From Chromobacterium subtsugae (GTDB lineage: Bacteria; Pseudomonadota; Gammaproteobacteria; Burkholderiales; Chromobacteriaceae): 64,000 nt of DNA. The position numbers and the translations under genes were made by a program. The notes under the pieces were generated by a model, which saw only the letters and a list, made by a program, of their open reading frames with translations, did not search any database and had not been told where the DNA came from. The first letter of the stretch is position 1; the number at the start of each line of letters is the position of its first letter. Shown piece after piece: positions 44,037 to 54,239 of the stretch. The stretch is taken from positions 34,050-98,049 of the forward strand of contig NZ_JYKA01000017.1 of NCBI RefSeq assembly GCF_001676875.1. The letters run 5' to 3'.

Positions 44037-44189
44037 GATGTCTCCTCTTTATCTGCCGTCCTGCGGACAGCGCGGCCGTCGTCGGATGCGGCGGCTTTTG
44101 GGGACAGCCTATGCCATGTTTAATAAATTTGACAAGTGGCGGAGATAGTTGCCGTAGTAATTGTCTGACAACGCTGTCGTTTTCCCGCC

Positions 44190-46016
44190 TCAGCCGCCGC
44201 CCTCGGCCAGGCCGCAACGGCAGCCGGCAACCGTCGCGGCGGGCTGGCGTCTTTCGACGAACAGACTGTTGCCGGGGATTTTCTTCGCCTGCTTCTTGGC
44301 CTCGGCGGTCACCGCGCCGATCTCGTGATGGCTGCCGAACTGCCCCGGCTTCACCCGCACCACGCCCAGGGACAGCGTCGTCAGCGGCTGGAACACTGTC
44401 TCTCCGTTGCGCGCCGCCACCTCGAAGCCGCCGGCCTCGCGGTGGCGGTCGGAAAAATGCGGCGCGGCCAGCCGGCCGAACGCTTCCAGCACGCATTGCA
44501 GGCGCGCCTCCCAGTCGTCCGCCTGCATCAGCACCACGAAATCGTCGCCGCCGACGTGGCCGACGAAATCGCGTTCCGGGTCGGCATGCTCCAGCAACAG
44601 GTGGGCCACCAGTTCGATCAGGCTGTCGCCGGCGGCATAGCCGTATAAATCATTAAACGGCTTGAAATGATCCAGGTCGGCGTAGGCTGCGACGAACGGC
44701 GTCTTCATGCCCAGCAGGCGGTCGATGGCCTCGTTGATCGGCACATTGCCTGGCAGGCCGGTCAGCGGGTTGGCGTAGCGGGCTGCCGACAGCTGCAGCT
44801 CGGTGATCTTGCGCATCAGCGCGAAGCCGGTGCCCATGCCCAGGTAGCGACCGTTTTCCGTGATGATGAAGCCGTCCACCAGATAGCGCTGCTCGGCCGC
44901 CACCACCAGGCTGGACAATTCATGCACATTCAAGTCGGCGCTCACCACCAACGGCTGCTTGTCCATCATCAGGTGGCAGGGCTTCTTGCCGTACAGCTCG
45001 CGGTTGAACGGCTTGGCGAAGCTTTCCAGCAGGTGGTGCCGGCGCAGCAGCCCCACCGGCACGCCATCCTCCACCACCGGAATGGCGAAACAGTCGGGGT
45101 GGTCGGCGAAACGGCGGTAAGCGGTTTCATTGGGCACCCGCGCCTCCAGCGGCGCCACCTCCAGCAGCAGGTCGCGCGCCAGCGGCTGGTTGCGCAGGCC
45201 CTGGCGGCGGTTGCCGGCCCATGGCAGCGCGTGCGCCGGCAAGGGCAACGCGTGGGCGGGATTGGCCTGGGGCCGGGCCAGCAGATAGCCCTGGCCGTAG
45301 CGGACGCCCAGCCGGCACAGCGTGCGCAGCTCCGCCGCCGACTCTATCCCCTCCGCCACCAGCAGCGCGCCGGACTGGCGGGCGATGTCGGCGATGGAGC
45401 GGACGAACTGCTCCTTCAGCGGGTCCAGATGGATGTTCTGCACGAAATGCTTGTCCAGCTTGACGAAATCCGGCCGCAGCTCCGACCACAGCCTGAGATT
45501 GGAGAAGCCTTCGCCCAGGTCGTCCAAGGCGATGCGCAGGCCGCCCTGCCGGCAGGCGGCGGTGACTTCGCGCAGCGCCAGATAGCCGCCGTTTGGCCGG
45601 GTTTCGGTCAACTCCAGGATCACGCGCTTGCTGTCCAGGCCGATCTGGCCGAGAAATCCCAGGATGGAAGCCGGTCGCTGCCCTTGCAGCAACAACGTCT
45701 CCGGGTGGAGGTTGACGAACAGCAGGCCCGGCAGCGCCAGTTCCGCGAAGCGCTCGGCGCAGGCCCTGAGGCAGGCCAGGTCCAGCGGCAGCGTCATCCG
45801 GCAGCGCTCCGCCGCCTCGAACAACATCATCGGCGAATGCAGCGCGCTGTCGGACGGGCCGCGTATCAGGCCCTCGTAGCCCAGTATGCTGCCGGCGTCC
45901 AGATCGACGATAGGCTGGAATACCGGCTGCAGCCTGCGCCTGCCTATGATTTCCTCCAGCTCCTGACACCAGCCCGCCGCCCCGGGGGACAGGAGCGGCT
46001 CGACGCAACTTTGCAT
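44190..46016 (-). CDS. EAL-CBS-GGDEF cyclic-di-GMP protein
   Basis: A 608-residue protein with EAL domain first (about 25-265): YEGLIRGP in the EAL position, VNLHPE, ILELTETRP, ALDDLGEGFSNL and VAEGIES, all suggesting an active phosphodiesterase. Two CBS-like repeats follow (about 290-415; DCFAIPVVEDGVPVGLLRRH). The C-terminal GGDEF domain (about 430-590) carries GHVGGDDFVVLM, a GGDDF variant that could still be active or act as a sensor. No membrane segment. Likely sets cyclic-di-GMP in response to a ligand at the CBS pair. Confidence 0.9.
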   Translation of the reverse strand: MQSCVEPLLSPGAAGWCQELEEIIGRRRLQPVFQPIVDLDAGSILGYEGLIRGPSDSALHSPMMLFEAAERCRMTLPLDLACLRACAERFAELALPGLLFVNLHPETLLLQGQRPASILGFLGQIGLDSKRVILELTETRPNGGYLALREVTAACRQGGLRIALDDLGEGFSNLRLWSELRPDFVKLDKHFVQNIHLDPLKEQFVRSIADIARQSGALLVAEGIESAAELRTLCRLGVRYGQGYLLARPQANPAHALPLPAHALPWAGNRRQGLRNQPLARDLLLEVAPLEARVPNETAYRRFADHPDCFAIPVVEDGVPVGLLRRHHLLESFAKPFNRELYGKKPCHLMMDKQPLVVSADLNVHELSSLVVAAEQRYLVDGFIITENGRYLGMGTGFALMRKITELQLSAARYANPLTGLPGNVPINEAIDRLLGMKTPFVAAYADLDHFKPFNDLYGYAAGDSLIELVAHLLLEHADPERDFVGHVGGDDFVVLMQADDWEARLQCVLEAFGRLAAPHFSDRHREAGGFEVAARNGETVFQPLTTLSLGVVRVKPGQFGSHHEIGAVTAEAKKQAKKIPGNSLFVERRQPAATVAGCRCGLAEGGG

Positions 46017-46173
46017 GATCTTGGGAAAACAGCCTGATTTCGTTCGAACGAGATAATCTAAGCCAGAAAAATGTCAAAGACATTACATCGCGCGATTTGC
46101 GCGCCCCACCTGTTCAGCGATGCCGGACGGGTTCTAGAATGAATAGCACCGCAGCCAGAAACAGGAGCTTGCC

Positions 46174-46962
46174 ATGCCGTACGCCCAGATAGACGGACGC
46201 CAGGTGTACTATGAGGAAAGCGGCCATGGCGGCCAGACACTGCTGCTGTTCAACGGCATCACCATGTCCACGGTGGGCTGGACGCTGATGCTGCCGCAGC
46301 TGGAGCCCCACTTCCGCCTGCTGCGGATGGATTTTCTCGGCCAGGGCCAGAGCGACCATCCGCCGGCCGAGTACTACCAATTGACCGAGCAGGCCGACCT
46401 CGCCGCCGCCCTGCTGGAGCTGCTGGGGATAGAACAGGTCTACCTGGTGGGCCTGTCCTACGGCGGCATGGTGGCGCAGCACTTCGTCCATCGCCACCCG
46501 GAACGAGCCAGCCGGCTGTTTCTCGCCGGCACCCTGGCCTGGGCCGACAGCGTCAACGGCCATATCGGCGACAGCTGGATCGCCGCCAATCAGCAAGGCG
46601 GACTGGACCTGCGCTACCAGGTCAGCATTCCCTGGCTGTTTTCCAGCCGCTTTCTGGCCAGCAACGCCGCGATGCTGGACGATCTGAAAATGCTGGCCGG
46701 CATGGTGGACTGGGACGCGGTGATCCGCCTGATCGACGGCGTGCGCCAGCACGATGCCCGCACCTGGCTGCCCGAGCTGCAACTACCGGTGCATATTCTG
46801 GTCGGAGACGAAGACCGGCTGACGCCCTTGTACCAGGCCAAGCTGCTGCACAGTCTGATTCCGGACGCCGAACTGGAAATCCTTCCCGGCGCCGGCCATG
46901 TACTGCACATCGAAGCCGTGGAGGCTTTCGCCCGCGGCATCATTCAATTCAGCCCGCGCTGA
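46174..46962 (+). CDS. Alpha/beta hydrolase
   Basis: A 262-residue cytosolic hydrolase with nucleophile elbow VGLSYGGMVAQHF (Ser about 100), acid VGDEDRLTP and His GAGHVLHIEAVEAF. AGGAG precedes the ATG. It is followed 27 bases later by an enoyl-CoA hydratase-like gene, suggesting a two-gene operon of unknown substrate, perhaps esters or CoA-derived intermediates. Confidence 0.88.
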   Translation: MPYAQIDGRQVYYEESGHGGQTLLLFNGITMSTVGWTLMLPQLEPHFRLLRMDFLGQGQSDHPPAEYYQLTEQADLAAALLELLGIEQVYLVGLSYGGMVAQHFVHRHPERASRLFLAGTLAWADSVNGHIGDSWIAANQQGGLDLRYQVSIPWLFSSRFLASNAAMLDDLKMLAGMVDWDAVIRLIDGVRQHDARTWLPELQLPVHILVGDEDRLTPLYQAKLLHSLIPDAELEILPGAGHVLHIEAVEAFARGIIQFSPR

Positions 46963-46989
46963 CGCGGCCATCCATCAGGGGGAGAACTC

Positions 46990-47778
46990 ATGGGCAACGA
47001 AGCCGTATTGCTGAGCGTCAACAAACAGGGCGTGGCCACCGTCACGCTGAACCGCGCCGACCTGCACAACGCGCTGGACGACGAAACCATCAGCCTCTTG
47101 GCCGCCACGCTGGAAACCCTGGCCGAGGACAACGACGTGCGGGCGGTGGTCCTGACCGGCCAGGGCATCAGCTTCTCCGCCGGACACGACCCCGATTGGC
47201 TGCGCCGGCTGTCGCAGTTTTCCGCCAGCGAGCTCAACCGCTACGCGCAGCAGACCGCCCGCCTGCTGCACACCCTGGACACCCTGCCCAAGCCCACGCT
47301 GGCCAGAGTGCAGGGCTCGGCCTTCGGCCTGGGCATGGCGCTGGTGGCCTGTTGCGACATCGCCATCAGCGTGTCCGAAGCGCTGTTCAGCCTGTCCGAT
47401 GTCCGCTTCGGCCAGATTCCGGCGTTGGCCGCGCCCTACCTGATCCGCGCGATAGGCGAACGCCCCACCCGCCGCTACTGCATCAGCGCCGAGCGCTTCA
47501 ACGCCGGCAAGGCCAAGCGGCTGGGCCTGATCCACCAGGTGGTGGAAAACGACGAGCTGGACGCGGCGGTCGAACACATGCAGGGCCAGTTGCTGCTCAA
47601 CAGCCCGGCGGCGATGCGCGCCGCCAAGCACCTGATAGGCGAGATCGGCCAGCACGACATCACGCCGCAGGTGATGCAGCAGTGCATAGAGCACAGCCTG
47701 ACGGTGCGGATGAGCGACGAAGGCCGCGAAGGCATGCTCGCCCTGATCGAAATGCGTAAGCCGGCCTGGATGGAATAA
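46990..47778 (+). CDS. Enoyl-CoA hydratase/isomerase family protein
   Basis: A 262-residue crotonase-fold protein. FSAGHDPDWLRRL and VQGSAFGLGMALVACCDIAI form the oxyanion hole; SDVRFGQIPALAAPYLIRAI is the second active-site loop. The HDPDWL motif is close to LiuC/AtuE-type hydratases of branched or isoprenoid acyl-CoA, though the exact substrate is unclear. GGGGAG upstream. Probable operon with the hydrolase. Confidence 0.88.
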   Translation: MGNEAVLLSVNKQGVATVTLNRADLHNALDDETISLLAATLETLAEDNDVRAVVLTGQGISFSAGHDPDWLRRLSQFSASELNRYAQQTARLLHTLDTLPKPTLARVQGSAFGLGMALVACCDIAISVSEALFSLSDVRFGQIPALAAPYLIRAIGERPTRRYCISAERFNAGKAKRLGLIHQVVENDELDAAVEHMQGQLLLNSPAAMRAAKHLIGEIGQHDITPQVMQQCIEHSLTVRMSDEGREGMLALIEMRKPAWME

Positions 47779-47847
47779 GCCCGTCCGGCTGGCTGAACCG
47801 GCGGCGGCGATGCGACAATGGCGGCTTCACCGTACGCCGCCCCGCCC

Positions 47848-49269
47848 ATGTCCAATCACACATTCTTCTGGCACGACTACGAAACCTTCGGCGCCGTGCC
47901 GCGCCGGGATAGGCCGTCCCAATTCGCCGGCATCCGCACCGACGCCGAACTGAACGAAATCGGCGAGCCGGTGATGCTGTACTGCCGGCAGGCGCCCGAC
48001 TACCTGCCGACGCTGCAGGCCTGCCTGCTCACCGGCATCACCCCGCAGCTGTGCCAGCAGCGCGGCGTCGACGAGCACGAATTCGCCGGCGTGATCGAAC
48101 GGGAGCTGGCTACCCCCGGCACCATCGGCGTCGGCTACAATTCGCTGCGTTTCGACGACGAAGTCACCCGTTTCCTGTTCTGGCGCAATCTGATCGACCC
48201 CTACGCGCGCGAATGGCAGAACCATTGCGGCCGCTGGGACTTGCTGGATCTGGTGCGCGCCACCTATGCGCTGCGCCCGGAAGGCATCGTCTGGCCCGAA
48301 CACGAGGATGGCCGGACCAGCTTCAAGCTGGAGCACCTGTCGGCCGCCAACGGCCTGGCGCACGAAGCCGCCCACGACGCGCTGTCAGACGTGCGCGCCA
48401 CCATCGCGCTGGCGCGGCTGATCCGCCAGCGCCAGCCCAAGCTGTTCGACTACTACCTGACACTGCGCAAGAAAGACGCGGTCAAGGTCCAGCTATCGCT
48501 GCACGCCCCGAAGCCGGTGCTGCACATCTCCGGCATGTACGGCGCGGAACGCGGCAACCTGGCCGTGGTCTGGCCGCTGGCGGCCCACCCGACCAACGCC
48601 AACGAAGTCATCGTCTGGGACCTGGCGCACGACCCGGCCGAGCTGCGCGGCCTGACGGCGGAAGCCATGCGCCAACGGCTATTTAGCCGCGGCGAAGACC
48701 TGCCCGAAGGCGTGGCGCGGCTGCCGATCAAGACCATACACATCAACAAGTCGCCGTTCGTGGTGGCCAACCTCAAAGTGCTGAGCGCGGAACGCGCCGA
48801 GCGCTGGGGCGTGGACATGGCCGCCATCGCGCGCCACGCTGAAGCCGCGCGCGCGCTGCCCGACCTCGCGCCGCTGTGGCGCGGGGTGTTCCAGCGCGAA
48901 GCCGGCGAAGCGCGCGACGTCGACGAAAACCTGTACGGCGGCTTCGTTTCCAACAACGACCGCAAGGTGTTGCAGAAAATGCGCCGGCTGTCGGCGCTGC
49001 AACTGGCCGGCGAAATGGGGCTGTTCGAAGATCCGCAGCTCACCGAGCTGTTGTTCCGCTACCGCGCCCGCAACTTCCCCGCCACGCTGTCCGGCGCCGA
49101 TCAGGCGCGCTGGCGGCAGTGGTGCCGGGAACGCCTCCAGCGCGCCGCCCCGGCCTTCCATGAGGAGCTGGCGGCGTTGCAGGCATCCGACCTTTCCGCC
49201 GCCCAACGGCAGCTGCTGCAACAGGTAGCCGACTACGCGGCCAGCCTGCAGGCTTCGCTGCAAGCCTGA
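47848..49269 (+). CDS. sbcB: Exodeoxyribonuclease I
   Basis: A 473-residue 3'-5' single-strand DNA exonuclease. The DEDDh active site is readable: FFWHDYETFGAVPRR (Asp, Glu), VGYNSLRFDDEVTRFLFWRN, and EAAHDALSDVRATIALARL (His, Asp). An SH3-like and C-terminal helical domain follow. ATG 47848 (MSNHTFFW) is chosen over an earlier in-frame ATG. Acts in recombination and mismatch repair. Confidence 0.95.
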   Translation: MSNHTFFWHDYETFGAVPRRDRPSQFAGIRTDAELNEIGEPVMLYCRQAPDYLPTLQACLLTGITPQLCQQRGVDEHEFAGVIERELATPGTIGVGYNSLRFDDEVTRFLFWRNLIDPYAREWQNHCGRWDLLDLVRATYALRPEGIVWPEHEDGRTSFKLEHLSAANGLAHEAAHDALSDVRATIALARLIRQRQPKLFDYYLTLRKKDAVKVQLSLHAPKPVLHISGMYGAERGNLAVVWPLAAHPTNANEVIVWDLAHDPAELRGLTAEAMRQRLFSRGEDLPEGVARLPIKTIHINKSPFVVANLKVLSAERAERWGVDMAAIARHAEAARALPDLAPLWRGVFQREAGEARDVDENLYGGFVSNNDRKVLQKMRRLSALQLAGEMGLFEDPQLTELLFRYRARNFPATLSGADQARWRQWCRERLQRAAPAFHEELAALQASDLSAAQRQLLQQVADYAASLQASLQA

Positions 49270-49397
49270 CCCCCTCCGGAGCCGGCCGCCGCCGGCTCCT
49301 CCCCCGCTCCCGATACGCGTTTATGCGTATGAACTTCCACAATGCGATGATCTAGAACTATTTATATGTAATTACGCAATGCATTCGGGAGACACGC

Positions 49398-51026
49398 ATG
49401 CTGCATCAGCTTACCGTGCGCCAAAAACTTCTCAGCGGCTTCGCCTTGCTGATCCTGCTGCTCTGCGCCGTGGTTCTCATCGCCTATAGCAAGCTGGTCA
49501 CCATCCAGAACAATGTCAGCGAGATCAAGGAGGACCGCTATCCCAAGATCGTGCTGTCCAACCGCCTGTCGCTCAACCTGCTGCAAATCGGCCGCGAAGT
49601 GCGTGACGGCGTGTTGGCCCGCGATCCCCAGGCCATAGAGCGCCACATCCGCAATGTCGACGCCATCCGCGCCGCCAACCAGGCCGATCTGGACAAGATG
49701 GAGCCGCTGCTGGGCCAACCCGAAGGCCGTGCGCTGTTCGCCAAGATCCGCGATGCCCAAAACCAGCAACGCCCATTGTTCGAACCGCTGTACGCGCTGA
49801 TGCGCAGCCACCAGAGCGACGCCGCGCGCGAGCTGCTGGACGGCAAGTTCGCGCCGGCCAACAACGCCTTCATCTCTGCGCTGCAATCGCTGCGCGAACG
49901 GCAGCAGGGCCGGCTGGAAAAATCGATGGACATCGCGCAGGACTCCAGCCAGCAGGCGATCAACATCCTGCTCACCACCGCTCTGGTTTCGCTATTGCTT
50001 GCCATCGCCGTCGCGCTGTTCATCTCCGACCTGATCACCTCGCCGCTGCGCAAGTCGGCCAGCTTGGTGCATCAGATCCGCGAAGGCGATTTGTCCGGCG
50101 TCTCCGAACCGATCCCCGACGCGCGCGACGAAGCCATGGTCATCGCCCGCGACATCCAGGAAATGCGCGAGGGCCTGCGCGCGGTGGTGCTGAGCATCCA
50201 GGAGAACGCCCACCAGGTGTCGGATTCGGCGCGCGCCTTGTCCGGCATGGCGCAGCAGGTGGCCACCGGCGCCCAGACCCAGGCGGAAGCCACCACCTCC
50301 GCCGCCGCCTCGATCGAACAGCTGACGGTCAGCATCAACCAGGTGGCCGACAATTCCAGCGAAGCATCCGAGCAGGCGCAGACCGCCGGCCAGCTGGCCA
50401 ACCGCGGCGGCAGCGAAGTGCTGGAGTCGGTGGGCAAGATACGCTTCGTCACTACCTCGGTAGACGACACCGCCAAGCAGATGAACAGCCTGACCAAGGA
50501 AGTGCAGCAGATAGGCAATATCGTCACGGTGATCCGCGACGTCGCCGATCAGACCAATCTGCTGGCCTTGAACGCGGCGATAGAAGCGGCGCGCGCAGGC
50601 GAGATGGGCCGCGGCTTCGCGGTGGTGGCCGACGAAGTGCGCAAGCTGGCCGAGCGCACCACCACCTCGGCGCAGGAAATCACCACGATGATAGGCTCGA
50701 TCCAGCAAGGCGTCGGCCAGGTGGTGCACAGCATGGGCCAGAGCCTGGACTGCGTGGAAGGCGTGTCCGGCACCGCCGAGCAGGCCTCGCACTCGATGCG
50801 CGAGATAGAAAACAGCGCCGACACCATCATGCGCACCATCCACAGCATCACCGGCGCGCTGACCGAACAGCGCAGCACCAGCCTGAGCCTGGCGCAGGAC
50901 ATGGAAAAAGTGTCGCGGATGGCCGAGGAAAACAACGCCACCGTGCAGGAACTGGCCACCACCTCCAGCCAGCTGAGCACGCTGTCCGCCAATCTGCAAA
51001 ACGTGACCACCCGCTTCCGGCTGTAA
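49398..51026 (+). CDS. Methyl-accepting chemotaxis protein
   Basis: A 542-residue chemoreceptor. Transmembrane helix 1 ([20 protein letters not shown], about 15-34), a four-helix-bundle periplasmic sensor to about 190, helix 2 ([20 protein letters not shown]), HAMP domain, and the signalling tip [19 protein letters not shown]. It passes signals to CheA/CheW. No C-terminal NWETF-like pentapeptide is visible. A terminator follows. Confidence 0.95.
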   Translation: MLHQLTVRQKLLSGFALLILLLCAVVLIAYSKLVTIQNNVSEIKEDRYPKIVLSNRLSLNLLQIGREVRDGVLARDPQAIERHIRNVDAIRAANQADLDKMEPLLGQPEGRALFAKIRDAQNQQRPLFEPLYALMRSHQSDAARELLDGKFAPANNAFISALQSLRERQQGRLEKSMDIAQDSSQQAINILLTTALVSLLLAIAVALFISDLITSPLRKSASLVHQIREGDLSGVSEPIPDARDEAMVIARDIQEMREGLRAVVLSIQENAHQVSDSARALSGMAQQVATGAQTQAEATTSAAASIEQLTVSINQVADNSSEASEQAQTAGQLANRGGSEVLESVGKIRFVTTSVDDTAKQMNSLTKEVQQIGNIVTVIRDVADQTNLLALNAAIEAARAGEMGRGFAVVADEVRKLAERTTTSAQEITTMIGSIQQGVGQVVHSMGQSLDCVEGVSGTAEQASHSMREIENSADTIMRTIHSITGALTEQRSTSLSLAQDMEKVSRMAEENNATVQELATTSSQLSTLSANLQNVTTRFRL

Positions 51027-51048
51027 ATCACAATGCTCTCCTCTTTAC

Positions 51049-51077
51049 GCCGCGCCCTTAGGCGCGGCATCGTTTTT
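51049..51077 (+). terminator. Terminator after the chemoreceptor gene
   Basis: GCCGCGCC-CTTA-GGCGCGGC followed by ATCGTTTTT. Confidence 0.75.
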
Positions 51078-51179
51078 CCCGCAACATTTGCACGATCAGA
51101 GGAGACTGCCCAGCACAAACCGCCCGATTTTTGCCATTTGCATTTATAATCGCGCCACTCTCATCCCCGCGAGCGCGCA

Positions 51180-52004
51180 ATGGACCCCATCCTGCTGTTG
51201 CATTCCCTGATCATGGGCCTGGTGGAAGGCATCACCGAATTCCTGCCCATCTCGTCCACAGGCCACCTGATCCTCGCCGGCGACCTGCTGGATTTCCTCG
51301 ACAAGGACAAGCGCGACGTCTATGAGATTTTCATCCAGCTGGGCGCGATGCTGGCGGTGGTGTGGGAATACCGCGCCAAAATAGGCCACACCGTGGCCGG
51401 CGCGGCACGTCCAGGCGGCGAGCGCAACCTGCTGCTCGGCATCGTCATCGCCTTCATCCCGGCCGCAATCGCCGGGCTGCTGTTTTCCAAGCAGATCAAG
51501 GCCGCGCTGTTCAACCCGGTGTGCGTGGCCATCGCCTTCATCGTCGGCGGCCTGATCATTCTGTGGGCGGAGAGGCGCGAGCATAAGATAGCGGTGGAAA
51601 CGGTGGACGATCTGAGCCTGAAAGACGCGCTGAAAGTGGGCCTGTGCCAATGCCTGGCGCTGATACCGGGCACCAGCCGCTCCGGCGCCACCATCATCGG
51701 CGGGCTGTTCCTCGGCCTGTCGCGCAAGGCGGCTACCGAGTTTTCCTTCTTCCTCGGCATCCCGACGCTGGGCGCCGCCTCGCTGTACAGCCTCTTCAAG
51801 CACCGCGACGCGCTCAGCGCCGACGATATCGGCGTGTTCGCCGTCGGCTTCGCAGCGTCCTTCGTGTTCGCCTTCCTGGCCATCCGCGCGCTGCTGCGCT
51901 TCATCTCCACGCACAGCTTCGCGGTATTCGCCTGGTACCGCATCGCCTTCGGCCTGATCGTGCTGGCCAGTTGGCAAACCGGCTGGGTGAACTGGAGCGC
52001 CTGA
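51180..52004 (+). CDS. uppP: Undecaprenyl-diphosphatase
   Basis: A 274-residue integral membrane enzyme (BacA/UppP) recycling the lipid carrier for peptidoglycan. Motif 1 is [18 protein letters not shown] and motif 2 is [19 protein letters not shown], both containing conserved catalytic residues. About eight hydrophobic segments. Usual length. Confers bacitracin tolerance in E. coli when overproduced. Confidence 0.97.
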   Translation: MDPILLLHSLIMGLVEGITEFLPISSTGHLILAGDLLDFLDKDKRDVYEIFIQLGAMLAVVWEYRAKIGHTVAGAARPGGERNLLLGIVIAFIPAAIAGLLFSKQIKAALFNPVCVAIAFIVGGLIILWAERREHKIAVETVDDLSLKDALKVGLCQCLALIPGTSRSGATIIGGLFLGLSRKAATEFSFFLGIPTLGAASLYSLFKHRDALSADDIGVFAVGFAASFVFAFLAIRALLRFISTHSFAVFAWYRIAFGLIVLASWQTGWVNWSA

Positions 52005-52008
52005 GCGC

Positions 52009-52413
52009 TTAGAAGCGGCCGCTGACCGCCGCGCCGGCGTAGTTCAGGCAGTCTTCCACCCGGCGGCGCTGCACCGCGCCCAGCTCGTCCAGCGCGAAAT
52101 AGCGCCAGGCCGAATGCTCGGCACTCAGCCTGGGCTCCGTGCCCGCCGGCGCCTCGCAGCGGAATACGAAGGCCTGAGAATGGTAGGCGCTGTGGTAATA
52201 GACGCCGCTCAGATAGCGCGGCGACACTTCCCAACCCAGTTCCTCGCGGCACTCGCGCGCCACGCATTCATGAATGGTTTCGCCTGGTTCCAGCGCGCCT
52301 CCCGGCAGACCCCAGGCCAGGTCGCCGTAGGTCGCCTTCAGCAGCAGCACCCGCCCGGCGGCGTCGGTGATCACCGCGTGGGCGCTAAGGCGAAAAGTAT
52401 CGTCAAACGCCAC
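52009..52413 (-). CDS. NUDIX hydrolase
   Basis: About 134 residues. The Nudix box GGALEPGETIHECVARECRE continues to ELGW, matching Gx5Ex7REUxEExGU. GTG 52413 is chosen because an earlier ATG (52458) would overlap the next gene by 41 bases. Hydrolyses a nucleoside-diphosphate-linked compound; substrate unknown. Convergent with uppP, four bases between stops. Confidence 0.85.
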   Translation of the reverse strand: MAFDDTFRLSAHAVITDAAGRVLLLKATYGDLAWGLPGGALEPGETIHECVARECREELGWEVSPRYLSGVYYHSAYHSQAFVFRCEAPAGTEPRLSAEHSAWRYFALDELGAVQRRRVEDCLNYAGAAVSGRF

Positions 52414-52417
52414 CGTC

Positions 52418-52879
52418 TTACTGCGCGGCCTGACGGCTGACCCGTTCGAAAAATTCATAAATGCCGGTTTCGCTCATCCGGCGCGCGTCGGCCAGTTCGC
52501 CGGCGCGGGTGGCGTAAAGCACCTTGTTGTCCGGCGACAGCACCACCGCGGCCGGAATGCCCTTGGCGATCGGGTGGCCGTAAGCGGCGTCGATGTCGAG
52601 GTTATGGTCGAAATTGCCGACATCCACCTTCACCACCTTGAAGGCGCGCGCGATCAGTTCGGCGCTCTTCCCGCTTTTCAGCGCCGCGTCCAGCGCGCGG
52701 CAGTCCTCACACCAGTTGGCGCCCAGGATCAGCAGCACCGGCAGATGGCTTTGCTGCGCGGCCGCCAGAGTCTGCCGCAATTCCGCCTGGGCGTCGGCCT
52801 TTTCGTCGTACGGCCAATCGCCGGCCAGCGCGGCGGCGCTGCCCAACAGCAGCGTCAGCAGGATCAACAGTTTTTTCAT
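52418..52879 (-). CDS. Exported thioredoxin-family protein
   Basis: A 153-residue protein with signal peptide (MKKLLILLTLLLGSAAALAG) and a thioredoxin fold. The active site is GANWCEDCRAL (WCEDC about 55-59), and GIPAAVVLSPDNKVL supplies the cis-proline. Periplasmic disulphide exchange is likely. GGAGATT precedes the ATG. It lies between OsmC-like and NUDIX genes, a redox-flavoured trio. Confidence 0.87.
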   Translation of the reverse strand: MKKLLILLTLLLGSAAALAGDWPYDEKADAQAELRQTLAAAQQSHLPVLLILGANWCEDCRALDAALKSGKSAELIARAFKVVKVDVGNFDHNLDIDAAYGHPIAKGIPAAVVLSPDNKVLYATRAGELADARRMSETGIYEFFERVSRQAAQ

Positions 52880-52893
52880 GGGAATCTCCGCAA

Positions 52894-53363
52894 TCAGGCC
52901 AGCCGGGGCCGGCACAGCACTTCGGTCTTCACCGAATGCGCGATGAAGCATTCGGCATGGGCGGCGTGATGCAGCTGCTCGAACTGCTCGGCCGTCGGCA
53001 ATCTGTCGCCGGAAAACGAGACGCCGGGCTGCAGCGTCACCCTGGCCACCCAGGCCTTTCCGGCCTCGTTCTTGCCCATCTCGCCGACGGCGACGTCATG
53101 GTATTCGTCGACGCGGAAACCGGCGCGGGCGGCGATATCCAGAAACCACAGCATGTGGCAGCTGGACAAGGCGGCGATGAAAGCCTCTTCCGGGTCCACC
53201 GCGGCCGGGTCGGAATACGGCGGCGGCACCACTTGCGGCGCCGACGATCCGGCCACCTGAGCGCCGCCGTCGAACTTCAACACATGCTTGCGGCTGTAGC
53301 GGCGGTCCAGGAAATCCTGCTCGCCGCGCCGCCAGATCACTTCCGCTTGATGCTGCGCCATAT
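52894..53363 (-). CDS. OsmC/Ohr-family peroxide-detoxifying protein
   Basis: A 156-residue protein from ATG 53363. The two reactive cysteines are in AALSSCHMLWFLDIAARAGF and HAAHAECFIAHSVK. The family reduces organic hydroperoxides using lipoyl or dithiol partners. The sequence DPEEAFIAALSSCH is typical of the OsmC/YhfA-like branch rather than Ohr. Confidence 0.88.
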
Positions 53364-53429
53364 CCTCATCTCCGCAATGGGCCATTGCCGCAAATCATAG
53401 CACGGCGATGACAAGGACATGATCGCCGC

Positions 53430-54239
53430 TCAGCGGTAGCAGTCCGGCCGCAAGGCGGCCTCTCCCCACACTTCGTCCTGCTCGGCGCGCCAGCGGCGCA
53501 AAGCCGCCAGGTCCAGCTCGGCCAACGTTAAGGCCGGCTCGCTTCCCGCCAAGGCCAGCAGGCGGCCGCGCGCGTCGATCAAACCGCTGCCGCCATCGTA
53601 TTGCGGCGCCGGGTAATTGCACAGCGCGACGGCGAAGCGGTTTTCCAGCGCCCGGCCGCGCAGCTGCTGCAGGCGCGCGTCGCCCAGCTCGGCATCGTCC
53701 CGCATCGGGCAGGCATTGGGCGCCAGCACCAATTCCGCCCCTTGCCGCATCAACGCGCGGCCGGCCTCGGGAAATTCGCGGTCGAAACAGATCATCGCGC
53801 CGACGCGCACCGTTTCGCCGCCCAGCGCGATATCGGCGCAGACGAAGCCGTCGCCGCCTTGCAGCGCCGTTTCGGCGCCGTCGGTGAAGCCGCAGATGTG
53901 GACCTTGTCGTATTGCAGCGCCAGCCGGCCGTCGGCGCCATAGAGGCGCAAGCGGTTGCGCAGCGCGCCGCCGCGGCGGGCGAGATACGTGAAGCCGATG
54001 GCGAGCCCAAAATCGGCGGCCAGCCGGGCGACGCCGTCCAAGTCCGGCGCATCGTCATCCCAGGCGTGGACCTCATGCATTTTCTCCGGCGCGTAGCCGG
54101 TAGACCACAGCTCGGGCAATAGCAGCAGATGGCCGCCCGCCGCCGCCGCTTCGCCGCACCACTGCCGCAGCAGCGGCATGCGGCGGGAGGCGTCTTCCGG
54201 CGCGGGCTGCTGGGCCAGGACCAATCGGATCCGGCTCAC
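53430..54239 (-). CDS. Carbon-nitrogen hydrolase (nitrilase family)
   Basis: A 269-residue amidase/nitrilase-fold enzyme. The catalytic triad is visible: Glu in LLLLPELWSTGYAP, Lys in LQYDKVHICGF, and Cys in VGAMICFDREFPEAGRAL. The GTG start at 54239 overlaps the scpA stop (GTGA). A much longer open frame exists upstream but merely shadows scpA. Substrate unknown. Confidence 0.88.
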   Translation of the reverse strand: MSRIRLVLAQQPAPEDASRRMPLLRQWCGEAAAAGGHLLLLPELWSTGYAPEKMHEVHAWDDDAPDLDGVARLAADFGLAIGFTYLARRGGALRNRLRLYGADGRLALQYDKVHICGFTDGAETALQGGDGFVCADIALGGETVRVGAMICFDREFPEAGRALMRQGAELVLAPNACPMRDDAELGDARLQQLRGRALENRFAVALCNYPAPQYDGGSGLIDARGRLLALAGSEPALTLAELDLAALRRWRAEQDEVWGEAALRPDCYR

